A stretch of DNA of 64,000 nucleotides from an uncultured Clostridia bacterium (GCA_947166945.1 CAMVGH010000004.1:1-64000); one strand, 5' to 3'. Positions 33,788 through 43,749 are shown, counted from the stretch's first letter. Translations and numbers: made by a program. The notes: generated by a model from the sequence alone, not told the origin.

Positions 33788-34531
33788 TTGCAGGGTTATG
33801 AATCCATAACAAGACAGTTTATCCTCAATGAGAATACCCCGTTCGTAATAACCGAAGCGTATTCAAAAATACGGACAAACCTCATAGCGGGACTTTCGGA
33901 AAGTCCATACAAGTCGGTGGTCATCACAAGCCAGTGCAGAGAAGAAGGCAAGACCACAACCGCTATAAATATAGCACTCTCTTTCAGCAGACTCGAAAAA
34001 AGGATACTGCTGATAGACGCCGATCTGAGACGCGCCGGGGTACATGAAACACTTCGGCTGAAAAACCGCTTCGGACTCAGCACCATACTCACCCGTGAAA
34101 GCGATATATACAGCGGGATATGCACCGAGGTAAGGAAGAATTTCCATGTAATGCCCTCGGGACCGCATCTGCAGAACCCCTCCGATGTTCTCGGAAGCGC
34201 TGAAACCGAGCGGCTGATCCGTATGCTTTACGATTACTACGATTATATCATCATCGACAGTCCGCCGCTTTGTATCGCGAACGACTCTCTTCTGTTCGGC
34301 GGGTTTACCGGCGGAACGGCGCTTGTACTGCGCGAAAACAAGACCACCCATTCCGACCTGAAAGCCGCGCTTACGACTATCTCGCTGTCAAAGGCGAAAT
34401 TTCTTGGGGTGATAAAGACACACTGCTCCCTGAAATACGACAGATCGAGCGATTACCGCATGGCTCTGGAAGATAACGGGACAACGGTCGATGAGGAAGA
34501 TCTTACCGATGATGACGTCCTTGAAGATTGA
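33788..34531 (+). CDS. CpsD/CapB-like tyrosine-kinase-type ATPase
   Basis: The 247-residue protein fits the cytoplasmic BY-kinase half of capsule systems: a variant Walker A (TSQCREEGKTTTAINIA), Walker A' (LLIDADLRRAGVHE) and Walker B (YIIIDSPP). The start is a TTG at 33788, about 10 bp after AAAGGGG. The C-terminus is acidic and lacks the tyrosine cluster that BY-kinases autophosphorylate, and no Wzz-like adaptor gene is adjacent. It may act as a ParA/MinD-type switch for the membrane proteins that follow at 3 bp. It leads a four-gene operon ending in a collagen-like surface protein. Confidence 0.82.
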   Translation: MQGYESITRQFILNENTPFVITEAYSKIRTNLIAGLSESPYKSVVITSQCREEGKTTTAINIALSFSRLEKRILLIDADLRRAGVHETLRLKNRFGLSTILTRESDIYSGICTEVRKNFHVMPSGPHLQNPSDVLGSAETERLIRMLYDYYDYIIIDSPPLCIANDSLLFGGFTGGTALVLRENKTTHSDLKAALTTISLSKAKFLGVIKTHCSLKYDRSSDYRMALEDNGTTVDEEDLTDDDVLED

Positions 34532-34534
34532 ATT

Positions 34535-35608
34535 ATGATATACGGAAACCTTATCATTATTGCTGTGCCGGCGCTGCTGGCGGCAATCGGAGCTTTCTGC
34601 GCCGCGAAGGAACAGAAGGCGCTGTTCAGCCTTGTTTTCGGGGCGGCGGTATTCCTTGAGGCGGGACTTTGCCGGATAATGGATCCCGTCCCGTCAGGAT
34701 TTGAGGAACAGGTTGCAGGCAGTGTGTATTCTGACATCATATCCGGAACAGAAGCACCCCCGGCATACCTTTTCATACTGAAGATCTGCATGACGGCAGG
34801 TATAGGCACAGGCGGATTTATGACAGTGCAGGCTGTGTTACAGTCATTCCTTGCCGCTGCGTACATTTACAACAGACCCGATGCTCCTTACGCGGGGGCG
34901 GTCATATTCTCGGCGTTTTTCCTGCCCTGCGCGTTCGTCGGTGCGAACGCGTTTACGGCAATCCTTATAAGCCTGTTCTCTGCGAAATATATCGAAGAAC
35001 GGCGGTTTCTGAGGGCTGCGGCAGTACTGATCGCGGCAGCTTGCTTTGATGTTTCCGCTGTGTTTGTGATACCGCTGTGGTTCATTACAATTATTCCGAA
35101 CAATTTTGCGGTGCTGCTGATATCGGCGGCACTTGCCGCAGCGTCCGCCATGCTGCCGGACGTGACCGCCGGGGTGTTCGCATATTTCGGAACGGGAATG
35201 TTCACCGGAAGATATGTTACTGTACCCATGGCGGCAGCGGCGTGCATTGCCGCGCTCGTGCTGATGATTACGGCTTCAATGTTCCGGAAACGCAATGAGA
35301 GGACTGCACGTCTGATCCCATTCACAATATGCGGAGCAGCGCTCTCAGCAGCGGGAATATTCGTACCCGAGCTTTTTGTGGTCTCCCGGATAATGCTGGC
35401 GGTATCGCTTACGGCGCTTGCGCCGGACGCGGAATGGATATCCGGCAGATTTACCGAAATACTGCTGCCCGGTGCCGGTACGAAAGCACGTGTGGCTTCC
35501 GTTATCCTGCTTACCGCTGTGGTGACAACAGTATGTATTATCCTCACGGCAGACGACAGCATGGGGACATCGTATTTCGGAACAGTTCTTTTCGGGGCAG
35601 GTGCATAA
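34535..35608 (+). CDS. Multi-pass membrane protein, EpsG-like
   Basis: The 357-residue protein has about ten hydrophobic segments and an early loop (MDPVPSGFEEQVAGSVYSDII). Overall layout recalls EpsG/Wzy-type polymer membrane proteins, but no diagnostic motif is clear. It starts 3 bp after the BY-kinase-like gene and ends 1 bp before the next, so it is tightly co-translated. A role in assembling or exporting a surface polymer is inferred from this context. Confidence 0.65.
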   Translation: MIYGNLIIIAVPALLAAIGAFCAAKEQKALFSLVFGAAVFLEAGLCRIMDPVPSGFEEQVAGSVYSDIISGTEAPPAYLFILKICMTAGIGTGGFMTVQAVLQSFLAAAYIYNRPDAPYAGAVIFSAFFLPCAFVGANAFTAILISLFSAKYIEERRFLRAAAVLIAAACFDVSAVFVIPLWFITIIPNNFAVLLISAALAAASAMLPDVTAGVFAYFGTGMFTGRYVTVPMAAAACIAALVLMITASMFRKRNERTARLIPFTICGAALSAAGIFVPELFVVSRIMLAVSLTALAPDAEWISGRFTEILLPGAGTKARVASVILLTAVVTTVCIILTADDSMGTSYFGTVLFGAGA

Positions 35609-35609
35609 T

Positions 35610-36152
35610 ATGCTGGGAGCAAGGATAGACAGGGCTGCGGCAACGCACCCGTCATTCAAAAAATATGCCGAAGAGCGTATAGATATATTCTTCAATACGG
35701 GTCTGCACACTAATATCAATATTTTTGTGACAGCCGGAATAGCGGCAGGTCTGCTCTGCCACAGCACGAACGATGTGCTGAAATGGGGTTCGGTCGCCGC
35801 CGCGGCACTGGTATGGTTCGCCGCGGCATTGCTGGCAGGATTTCAGAAGCAATGGGCATTCATATTCTTTGAGGCTGTTTACTTCTGTCTGCCGCAGGTG
35901 CTGATAATACCTGACAACAATGAAACAATGAGAGAGATGCAGTACTTTGTATCGGAAATAATTGAAACAGTCTGGACGGGCCCCATGAACTGCCTTGTAC
36001 CGGAACCGGGATATCCCGTCAACGGATATATACTGCTCATTTTTTACATTCTGATATTCCTCGCAGGCGTTAAACTACGTTCGTCCGCTAAACATTCAGA
36101 CCTCTACTGCCGTGCAAGACTCGGACAGCTGGAGGAAAAAACATATAAATAA
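35610..36152 (+). CDS. Membrane protein of unknown function
   Basis: The 180-residue protein has a soluble amphipathic N-terminus (RAAATHPSFKKYAEERIDIFF), about four membrane segments and a conserved-looking loop (DNNETMREMQYFVSEII) before the last one. ATG 35610 is 1 bp after the upstream stop; an in-frame GTG at 35601 overlaps it. No family is recognised. It belongs to the BY-kinase/collagen-like operon. Confidence 0.6.
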   Translation: MLGARIDRAAATHPSFKKYAEERIDIFFNTGLHTNINIFVTAGIAAGLLCHSTNDVLKWGSVAAAALVWFAAALLAGFQKQWAFIFFEAVYFCLPQVLIIPDNNETMREMQYFVSEIIETVWTGPMNCLVPEPGYPVNGYILLIFYILIFLAGVKLRSSAKHSDLYCRARLGQLEEKTYK

Positions 36153-36179
36153 ATCCTTGGTGAAAGGACGGCTTTCAAA

Positions 36180-38837
36180 ATGAAAATGAAGAGGATAACG
36201 GCAGTTCTGGCTGCCGCGATAATAGCAGTCACAACAGCCGGCACACTTTCGGTCAGTGTCTCGGCGGCAGGCGGTGTTTATGCGCCGACAAATGCCGCTT
36301 ATCTTGAATATGTCACCGAACGCGGTCTGACTACCGACTTTTCCACATACATAGACTATCTTTACGACAACGGCTATACTCTGGTGAATTACGCGGGAAC
36401 CATGAGTGACAGTGAGAATAACACTGTGCTCAGCGGTGCTTCCCTTAACCGGCTTTATCAGCGCTGGTCAAACAATTCCTCGCATATCGCCACCTTCAAT
36501 ATCACCTCGGAGACTTCCCACGCAGGTACAAATGTTTCATACCGCACGACCCTCGATCGACCGTTCTTCAGTAATTTCACCACAAATGACCCCATATTCC
36601 TTGCCGGAATTAATTTGGGGCTTGATTTTGATGTGAGCCGCAACGGTGTTCTTATAATCAAAGGCAGGACGAACAATTCCGGAAATCCGGACAACAGCCG
36701 CTACAACGGCAAAAGCATCACATATACGATAGGATATTCCGACATTCTCGCTCTGTTGGGAGCGGCAGGCATTTCCACGAACTCCGGTCTTCGGTTATAC
36801 ACTGTACAGCGTGACGCCTACGGCAATGAGGTAGAGGGTTCGGAAAGCACCATAGATATAAAGAGCGTCGCTGCCGCCAACCTTACCTTCACAATGGACG
36901 AAGCCAATTTTAACGGGCTTTACATCACAGGCTACAACAAGTCAAATTATGAGTATTTTCTCAGGGAAGAAGCCGATGAAGAGATAAAGAAAGCTATCAT
37001 TGACGCTTTCCAGCTCGATTCCAACACCCCGGAAGATACGCTCGCCGAGATCGCAGCGGCGGTCAAGGAAAGCATATCCGACAAATATGTCGGTGAAGAT
37101 GAGATAAATGACAGGATAAAGAGCCTTCTTTTCAACGACGCGGACTTTCGTTCACAGCTTATAGAAATGATGCTCTCCGAACGGTCCGATATTGTCAACA
37201 GGGCAATATATGACGCTTTCGGAGACACTACTTCCGAATATCAGGCAGGCGCTCTCATGGATTTCGTGTGGGAGAGCATCGTTGAGGACGCGACAAGCGA
37301 GATCAATGACCGTATCGGAAATATCACCTCGTCGCCCGCAAAATATGATACCGAATATCTTGTAGATGTGATAGACGATCTTATAAACTATCGTATAAAT
37401 ACTTGGGCAAACGATGAACTCGGCAAACTGAAGACCCTTACGGACGATATCAAAAAGAATTACCCGGATATGACGCTGGTCGAGATACTCAACAAACTGT
37501 ATGTCTCCAACTATCAGCCGGAAATACGGGAGATGATAACCGATGCTCTCGAAACGGCGCTCGGATTTGACGAGAACGAATATAAAACAGAAAACCTCCG
37601 TGCATATATCGACAAGACCGCCGACGAAATACTCGATACTGTCTCGAAAAAATACGCAACCGCTTCAAATATGCAGGCAGCGGTATCAAACGAGGTCACT
37701 GAATATCTTGACAAAAATCTCAGTGATATAATAAAGCTCTATCTGAACGACACCTACAACAAAAATATAGTAAGAGATGCGGTATTTGAAGCGTTCGATG
37801 ACAACATCACCGAACCGCAGGCGGCAAAAATAACGGAATATATTCTGGATCATCTCGTGGATACGGCAGCTCTCACAGCACAGTTCTACCCCGAAAGCGA
37901 AAGATACTACAAGATCGACAATATGCTGAAAATGTACCTCGGCGACTGGTCACAGAAACTTATCGAGGACCTTGAATCAAGGATAGACGAACTGGAGTCT
38001 GAAACAAACACCAATACAACTGCCATAAACTCGCTCACAGAAAGAATAAACACGATACTTTCGCTCATAGATTCCGACAGGCTCAAAGGCGAAAAGGGCG
38101 ATAAAGGTGATAAAGGCGATAAGGGTGACAAGGGCGATCAGGGTGAACCCGGACAGGACGGCACGGACGGTATAGACGGTCTCGATGGACTGGACGGTCT
38201 GGACGGCAAAGACGGTAAGGACGGCAGAGACGGTATAAATGGTACCAACGGACAGAATTTCAGCGAATGGGCTGTACAGAACTATGGCAGCATAGACGGA
38301 TTTATAGCTGCTATAGCCAATCAGGTCATGCGAAATGTACAGAACGGCGATTCCGCATACGATATCGCCGTGCAGAACGGTTTCAGAGGCACTCAGCAGG
38401 AATGGCTCAATTCCCTTGTCGGCGATTCTGCCTATGACATAGCTGTACGCAACGGTTTCAGAGGCTCTGAGGCTGACTGGCTCGAATCTCTGCAGGGTGA
38501 AGACGGCAGGGACGGAATCGACGGAGCAGACGGAAGAGACGGTGCCGACGGACAGATTGTTTACATGAACGGTTATGCGCCCAACAGCGCATATAACGGC
38601 GTTGACTTCGCAGATCCCGATGACAGCGAGACCGAGGAAGTCTATGTTGTCGATGAACCTGCCGATTATTCAAATGTGATAAACAGACGCAATTCCGCAA
38701 ACGCCGGCGCCGCGGCAGGCAACGGACGTTCCGCGAACCCTGCTACCGGTGCCGCGGCAGGAATTATTATCCCTGCCGCAGCTGTCGGCTCTGTACTGCT
38801 GATAAAGAAGGATAAGCGCAGACGCGGAAGAAAATGA
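36180..38837 (+). CDS. Collagen-like surface protein with NPATG sorting signal
   Basis: The 885-residue protein has a signal peptide (cleavage near SVSAAGG, about residue 30), a globular region to about 265 and a long acidic helical stalk (about 265-630). Gly-X-Y collagen repeats follow at about 637-697 (GDKGDKGDKG, then GLDGLDG). Two copies of a 22-residue unit (GDSAYDIAVQNGFRGTQQEW, with an R variant) precede a second collagen stretch (about 773-791). The C-terminus has NPATG at 853-857, a hydrophobic segment and a basic tail, a sortase-type wall anchor. GAAAGGACGG precedes the ATG 27 bp after the previous gene. It is probably an adhesin or surface fibre. Confidence 0.88.
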   Translation: MKMKRITAVLAAAIIAVTTAGTLSVSVSAAGGVYAPTNAAYLEYVTERGLTTDFSTYIDYLYDNGYTLVNYAGTMSDSENNTVLSGASLNRLYQRWSNNSSHIATFNITSETSHAGTNVSYRTTLDRPFFSNFTTNDPIFLAGINLGLDFDVSRNGVLIIKGRTNNSGNPDNSRYNGKSITYTIGYSDILALLGAAGISTNSGLRLYTVQRDAYGNEVEGSESTIDIKSVAAANLTFTMDEANFNGLYITGYNKSNYEYFLREEADEEIKKAIIDAFQLDSNTPEDTLAEIAAAVKESISDKYVGEDEINDRIKSLLFNDADFRSQLIEMMLSERSDIVNRAIYDAFGDTTSEYQAGALMDFVWESIVEDATSEINDRIGNITSSPAKYDTEYLVDVIDDLINYRINTWANDELGKLKTLTDDIKKNYPDMTLVEILNKLYVSNYQPEIREMITDALETALGFDENEYKTENLRAYIDKTADEILDTVSKKYATASNMQAAVSNEVTEYLDKNLSDIIKLYLNDTYNKNIVRDAVFEAFDDNITEPQAAKITEYILDHLVDTAALTAQFYPESERYYKIDNMLKMYLGDWSQKLIEDLESRIDELESETNTNTTAINSLTERINTILSLIDSDRLKGEKGDKGDKGDKGDKGDQGEPGQDGTDGIDGLDGLDGLDGKDGKDGRDGINGTNGQNFSEWAVQNYGSIDGFIAAIANQVMRNVQNGDSAYDIAVQNGFRGTQQEWLNSLVGDSAYDIAVRNGFRGSEADWLESLQGEDGRDGIDGADGRDGADGQIVYMNGYAPNSAYNGVDFADPDDSETEEVYVVDEPADYSNVINRRNSANAGAAAGNGRSANPATGAAAGIIIPAAAVGSVLLIKKDKRRRGRK

Positions 38838-38882
38838 CCGGATGCGCAGAAACGTAATACAGGAATGTCAATAATAACAATA

Positions 38883-38916
38883 AAGCTCGTCATTGATGAA
38901 ATGACGGGCTTTTTGC
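38883..38916 (+). terminator. Terminator of the collagen-like operon
   Basis: AGCTCGTCATT pairs with AATGACGGGCT (38884-38910, one G-T pair), then TTTTTGC. Confidence 0.88.
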
Positions 38917-38920
38917 TTTC

Positions 38921-38948
38921 ACGGAAATCCAACGGACTGCATATTATA
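38921..38948 (+). promoter_or_regulatory. Possible sigma-K promoter of dpaA-dpaB
   Basis: AC (38921-38922), 17 bp and CATATTATA (38940-38948) fit the sigma-K pattern AC-N16/17-CATAnnnTA. This suits genes expressed late in the mother cell. Confidence 0.55.
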
Positions 38949-38982
38949 AAAAAGCGATAATAATTCCGTCCGGGAGGAACTG

Positions 38983-39837
38983 ATGATGAATAACATAATA
39001 GTTATCGGCGGAGACCGCCGTATGATATTTGCCGCAAAAAGACTTGCAGAAAAATATGACTGCTCAGTGTGCGGGTTCGGAAAGGTCGATACGGATAAAG
39101 AAAAATGTCCGGGAACGGACGAACGCTATGACTGCGCCGTGCTGCCAATATTCACAAGCACCGACGGCATACCCTGTCCGCTCGGAGGGGGAACGGTAGG
39201 TATAGAAGTCCTGACCGGTCTTCTGAAGCCGGGCGCCGCGGTATTTGCCGGAAAGGTGTTCCCTGAACTCGCGGAGTTCTGTACAAAAAACGGATTTCAG
39301 CTTTACGACTACCTCGAACGGGAAGAGTTCGCGGTCATGAATGCCGTCCTTACAGCCGAAGCTGCCGCGGAAATAGCGATAAGGGAAACACAGATCGGCA
39401 TTTTCGGTTCCCGTACATTGGTACTGGGCTTCGGACGTATCGGGAAGATCACGGCGCGGTATTTCGCGGCTCTCGGTGCCGATGTGACTGCCGCTGCCCG
39501 TAAGAGATCCGATCTTGCCTGGATAAACGCAGGTGGGTACAAAGCAGTGGATATTACCGACAAGGAGAAATTTGCCGAGGCTCTTTCCGCCGCGGATATT
39601 ATTCTGAATACCGTTCCTGCGCCGATACTTGCGGGAGAGTCCGCAGAACAGGTAAACAGCGAAACGCTCCTTATCGAGCTTGCCTCCGTTCCCTGCACCG
39701 ACGGGACAGCCGTTTTCCGCATAGTAAAAGCAGGCGGTCTCCCCGGAAAAACAGCTCCGGTCACGGCAGGATATATTATCGCGGAGACCATAGAGAATAT
39801 CATGGACGAAAGGAGAAAGCAAAATGGAGGAGCTTAA
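38983..39837 (+). CDS. dpaA: Dipicolinate synthase subunit A
   Basis: The 284-residue dehydrogenase-like subunit makes dipicolinic acid, the calcium chelator of the spore core, from the lysine pathway intermediate dihydroxy-tetrahydrodipicolinate. The N-terminus (IIVIGGDRRMIFAAKRLAEKYDC) is typical of SpoVFA, and a Rossmann motif (VLGFGRIGKITARYFAALGA) lies at about 147. GGGAGGAACTG precedes the start. The 3' end overlaps dpaB by 14 bp. A sigma-K-like promoter lies upstream. Confidence 0.93.
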   Translation: MMNNIIVIGGDRRMIFAAKRLAEKYDCSVCGFGKVDTDKEKCPGTDERYDCAVLPIFTSTDGIPCPLGGGTVGIEVLTGLLKPGAAVFAGKVFPELAEFCTKNGFQLYDYLEREEFAVMNAVLTAEAAAEIAIRETQIGIFGSRTLVLGFGRIGKITARYFAALGADVTAAARKRSDLAWINAGGYKAVDITDKEKFAEALSAADIILNTVPAPILAGESAEQVNSETLLIELASVPCTDGTAVFRIVKAGGLPGKTAPVTAGYIIAETIENIMDERRKQNGGA

Positions 39838-40405
39838 AGGCAAACGTATAGGGTTTGCGATGTGCGGCTCGTTCTGCACGTTCTCTCGCTGTTTTGACGC
39901 GCTCGGTGTACTGCTTGACCTTGGGTGCGAGATAATACCTATAATGTCGTACAACGCCTACGACACCGACACACGCTTCGGCAATGCCGCCGACCACCGC
40001 CGGAAATTGGAGGATATGTGCGGCAGACAGATCATTCACACTATCCCGGACGCCGAGCCGATCGGCCCGAAGAAAATGACTGATATTATGCTCGTGGCAA
40101 ACTGCACGGGAAATACCCTCGCAAAGCTTGCGGCAAGCATTACCGATACGCCGGTCACGATGGCTGTCAAAAGTCATCTCCGCGGGAACCGTCCCGTACT
40201 GCTGAACATTGCGACGAACGACGCTCTTGCCGGTGCAGCGAAAAATATTTTCTCGCTTATCAACTACAAGAATTACTATTTTGTCCCGATAAAGCAGGAC
40301 GATCATATCAACAAGCCCTTTTCGCTTACCGGAGACTTTGACAAAATACCCGAGTCTGTTGTCCGCGCGCTCTCCGGAACGCAGATACAGCCGCTGCTGG
40401 GGTAG
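39824..40405 (+). CDS. dpaB: Dipicolinate synthase subunit B
   Basis: The 193-residue flavoprotein-type subunit pairs with DpaA. The N-terminus (KRIGFAMCGSFCTFSRCFDAL) and later segments DIMLVANCTGNTLAKLA and TPVTMAVKSHLRGNRPVLLNIATNDAL are typical of SpoVFB. It overlaps dpaA and ends at a terminator, completing a two-gene operon. Its presence implies mature DPA-containing spores. Confidence 0.93.
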   Translation: MEELKGKRIGFAMCGSFCTFSRCFDALGVLLDLGCEIIPIMSYNAYDTDTRFGNAADHRRKLEDMCGRQIIHTIPDAEPIGPKKMTDIMLVANCTGNTLAKLAASITDTPVTMAVKSHLRGNRPVLLNIATNDALAGAAKNIFSLINYKNYYFVPIKQDDHINKPFSLTGDFDKIPESVVRALSGTQIQPLLG

Positions 40406-40421
40406 GATCAGCATATAACGT

Positions 40422-40460
40422 AAAGCCTGTCGGTCCATATCCGGACTGACAGGCTTTTTT
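40422..40460 (+). terminator. Terminator of dpaA-dpaB
   Basis: AAAGCCTGTC (40422-40431) pairs with GACTGACAGGCTTT around a smaller inner stem, then a T run. It closely resembles the hairpin at 53485-53524. Confidence 0.9.
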
Positions 40461-40497
40461 GTATGTCTTTGTTCTGTATTGCGAAAATCCAGGACGC

Positions 40498-43400
40498 CTA
40501 CCCGGCTCCTTTCACACCGCAGAACAGTTTGTAGGAACAGTAGGTGCAGGCGTCATCATCGGAGGGGCAGGCACTTGTCATACCCGCGGTCATCTCGGCG
40601 GCACGGGCATTGAGAAAAGAACGGCAATGCCCGCGTATAGCATCATATTCCCCACGCGATACTTCCACAGAGTTTATGAAGCCTTTGAAAAATCTGCGTT
40701 CTCCCACAGGTTCGGCTGCTTTCGGTCTGCGGGTGTACAGTTCGTCGGTGAGGGCGGCGATACGGCTCTCCATTTCCGCGATCTCCGGAGATCCGCTCAC
40801 CACAAGTCCCTGTGAGGAATTGCCGGTATAGTAATCCCTGCGGCTTTTGAGAGCCTTTGATTCTTTTTCGCTCTCGTCGTCTTCCGATTCGTTGTATGGA
40901 AGCTCTCCGAACTTGAAATAGATGACCGAGGACGGTTCAAGCACGGCGGCGCCGTTATTGAAAAATCCCTTTGCCGCAGGACTGAGCACACGGGGATCGT
41001 CACAGACTCCGAAAAGATAGAGGAGCATCTGTAAATTGTGACCGCGGTAAACCTCGTTAAGATCAAATCTCAGGGAACTGCTGTGCTTGTAGTCCACGAC
41101 GCGCACATACGACCTGCCGTCGGTACTGTTCATGCCGTCAATGCGGTCACATCTTCCCCGCACTTTTATGCCGCCGAGATCGAGATAGAGGTCTTTTTCA
41201 AATTCTATCGGCCGGAATTGGCTCACCCGCATTTCCTCCTGTATGCGCAATGCTGCCTGAACAGCGTATTTGGAGAGATTTTTCAGAATATATGAAAAGC
41301 GCTTTGAACCGCCGAAATCCTCAAAGAATGTTTCGCACTCGTATTTCACGATGCTTCTGTCGGTCCCGGCGACGATACGCTCCCTGCTCATATCAATAAA
41401 GTCCGGTTCTTTCATCAGCTGCTCGAGGCAATAATGCACCACATTGCCGGTGAGAGCCGCACTGGTCTCGCGGGCATTTTCCTCCCGAAGCCCCAGACCA
41501 TATTTGCAGAAGAACGCGAACTTGCACTTTACAAGCTGTTCTATGGCCGTGGGGGAATAGGCGTTCATGGAGATCAGCGGGACTGCGGTCTGCGGCGGTA
41601 TCTTCTGCCTGTCGCGCTCGGGGTCCTCTCCCGCTGCCGAACCTAGCATTCTCTTGTATTCCTTCGTTAGCTCCGGCATATTTTTCAGGCTGATCTTGTC
41701 CGCAAGATGCGCCGTGTCACGGTAGATGTGCGCAAGGTACTGTTCTGCCGAACGCACTGTACGGCAGTAGTGCGCTGCACCGAAGCTATCCGCGCCTTCG
41801 GTGGTTATTCCGGCATCTGCGGCATATATACGCAGTGACGGCGACGGTTCAAGCAGTTCACCGCCGCTGCCCTGAAGCGGATAGGTCATGTACAGCCGTT
41901 TCTTCGGGATATTGGTACACCTGTAAACGGTAAAAAGCTCCGACGCATAGCGCGACTCCCTGTCCGCCGCTATCGGTATGCCTATATCCGCCAGCATCTC
42001 GCTCTCGGAAGCGGAGAATGCCTGCGGCACTCTCGCGGGGGGCGGCATGATACCGCTGTTGAAGCCGCACAGAAATACATAGTCCTTGTCTCCGAACCGG
42101 CTTCGGTCGGTGTCTCCGACTGTCACGGAATCAAGGAATTCCGGCGGACGCGCTACGGTCACGGAAGTGAACGCGTCGGTCAGCAGCGAAATATACTCTT
42201 CAAGCGGCATTATATGCCCGACGAGTGCTTTGTATGCCGACTCAAACACGGTAACGGCGTCCTCCCATAAGCTGTCATACTCGTCAAACCTGTCGCTGTC
42301 GAATCCGCCGTCCTCGCGGTAGCACTTGCCGCGAATGGTCTTTTCTATATGCATGGTCTCTGTGAGGAAAACGCACAGGCTCCGGGTGACGGAAGCTCCG
42401 TCGGAATCAGTGACCGCCTTTTTCAGCGCTTCCAGCGGCTTTATTACTGTCTGCCGTATCTCCTCAAGTCTGCCGTCCTTGTCTATCCCTTCCGGGAACG
42501 GCTTGTGCCAGTCCCGCTCACGCAGGTCGTATTTCCGGCATATACGTTCGAGCCTGTTGATATCGCGGCTCTGAAGCAGCACCGACTGCGTTTTTCCGCT
42601 GTCGGGATCCGTAATATCGTACCGCACGAACCCGCTTTTCACATAACGGAGTATGTCGTTTGTCTCAAATGTGAGCGCACGAAGAGCGCATACCGCGAAT
42701 TTCACGAAAGACTTGCTCATAAGCGTTTCGGGAATATCCGCGAACGCAGGTATGCCATACTTTCTCAGTGCGCTGTCAAGTACCGGGGCATAGCACGGCG
42801 CCGGGGTCAGCACCGCAATATCGCGGCACCGGACGCCGCTTTCCATAAGCGAGCATATCTCGGCGCATATCCAGTCACATTCCTGCCAGATATCCCGTGC
42901 CTCGATGATACGGGGAATTCCGGGCTTACGATAACTCTCGTACAGCTTCGTTATATCCTCCGCCGCGGGTCTGCTCACCTCGGACAGCTGCCTTATCAGT
43001 TTGCGTACCGCCGAATATTTCGGGTCGTCCGGCTCATTCCCGCTCTCCGGATACCGGTATGTGAGAGCAGCGGTAACACTGTCAGCCTTTTCGATAAGCG
43101 CTTTGACAAACATCAGCTGATTGCCGGAAAATCTGTCAAACTCATCGAAAAATACATCACAGCCCTCAAAGATATTCCCGTCCCCGGAATCCAGTATCAG
43201 CTCCGCCGCCCGCCGGATATCGTCCAGCTTGTCATCGAACGCGGTCTTTAACTGCGTGTCGTATGCCTCATATATCATAAGTATATCGTTCATCTTGTCG
43301 GTCAGCGCCGGTGACAGTATATCCTCAGCCGACAGGCGCTTTCGCAGTTCGGACACGGAAAGTCCTGCTCCTCTGAGCTCGCTCACCATTTTCAGCGCAA

Positions 43401-43749
43401 AAGCGACAAAATCCCGCTTTCCCGCAAGATCGCCGTAATGCAGCAGCGATCCTTTCAGCCGCCCCAGCACACCTTTCATCACGATCCGTTTGGATATGTC
43501 GTCCGCGTATTCCTTTGTCTGCCCGTGCTCACGCAGTATCTTCTGTGCTTCACGGGAGAACATGGTGACGCGGCAATACCGCGAATACTCATGCGGGACT
43601 GTACGGTAGATGATCTTTTCAGCCTCGAACGAAAACTGGTCGGGTACGAAAAGGATAACTTTCTTACCCGACTGTGCCGCTTCAGAGGCTTTTTTATACA
43701 GGAGCGAGGATTTTCCTGTCCCCGCTCCGCCGCATATCAGTTTCAGCAT
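40498..43749 (-). CDS. addB: Helicase-exonuclease AddAB subunit AddB
   Basis: The 1083-residue protein has Walker A GGAGTGKSS at its N-terminus (residues 7-15) and the AddB-type iron-sulfur cysteines: one near CKFAFFCKYGLG and the C-terminal set CPSDDDACTYCSYKLFCG. The RecB-type nuclease core is VRGRCDRIDG...VRVVDYKHSS. AddAB processes double-strand breaks for recombination. Normally addA follows immediately; here the 3' neighbour is the convergent dpaB, so addA is elsewhere or absent. addB starts 14 bp after an unknown gene with a motility-type promoter. Confidence 0.92.
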   Translation of the reverse strand: MLKLICGGAGTGKSSLLYKKASEAAQSGKKVILFVPDQFSFEAEKIIYRTVPHEYSRYCRVTMFSREAQKILREHGQTKEYADDISKRIVMKGVLGRLKGSLLHYGDLAGKRDFVAFALKMVSELRGAGLSVSELRKRLSAEDILSPALTDKMNDILMIYEAYDTQLKTAFDDKLDDIRRAAELILDSGDGNIFEGCDVFFDEFDRFSGNQLMFVKALIEKADSVTAALTYRYPESGNEPDDPKYSAVRKLIRQLSEVSRPAAEDITKLYESYRKPGIPRIIEARDIWQECDWICAEICSLMESGVRCRDIAVLTPAPCYAPVLDSALRKYGIPAFADIPETLMSKSFVKFAVCALRALTFETNDILRYVKSGFVRYDITDPDSGKTQSVLLQSRDINRLERICRKYDLRERDWHKPFPEGIDKDGRLEEIRQTVIKPLEALKKAVTDSDGASVTRSLCVFLTETMHIEKTIRGKCYREDGGFDSDRFDEYDSLWEDAVTVFESAYKALVGHIMPLEEYISLLTDAFTSVTVARPPEFLDSVTVGDTDRSRFGDKDYVFLCGFNSGIMPPPARVPQAFSASESEMLADIGIPIAADRESRYASELFTVYRCTNIPKKRLYMTYPLQGSGGELLEPSPSLRIYAADAGITTEGADSFGAAHYCRTVRSAEQYLAHIYRDTAHLADKISLKNMPELTKEYKRMLGSAAGEDPERDRQKIPPQTAVPLISMNAYSPTAIEQLVKCKFAFFCKYGLGLREENARETSAALTGNVVHYCLEQLMKEPDFIDMSRERIVAGTDRSIVKYECETFFEDFGGSKRFSYILKNLSKYAVQAALRIQEEMRVSQFRPIEFEKDLYLDLGGIKVRGRCDRIDGMNSTDGRSYVRVVDYKHSSSLRFDLNEVYRGHNLQMLLYLFGVCDDPRVLSPAAKGFFNNGAAVLEPSSVIYFKFGELPYNESEDDESEKESKALKSRRDYYTGNSSQGLVVSGSPEIAEMESRIAALTDELYTRRPKAAEPVGERRFFKGFINSVEVSRGEYDAIRGHCRSFLNARAAEMTAGMTSACPSDDDACTYCSYKLFCGVKGAG

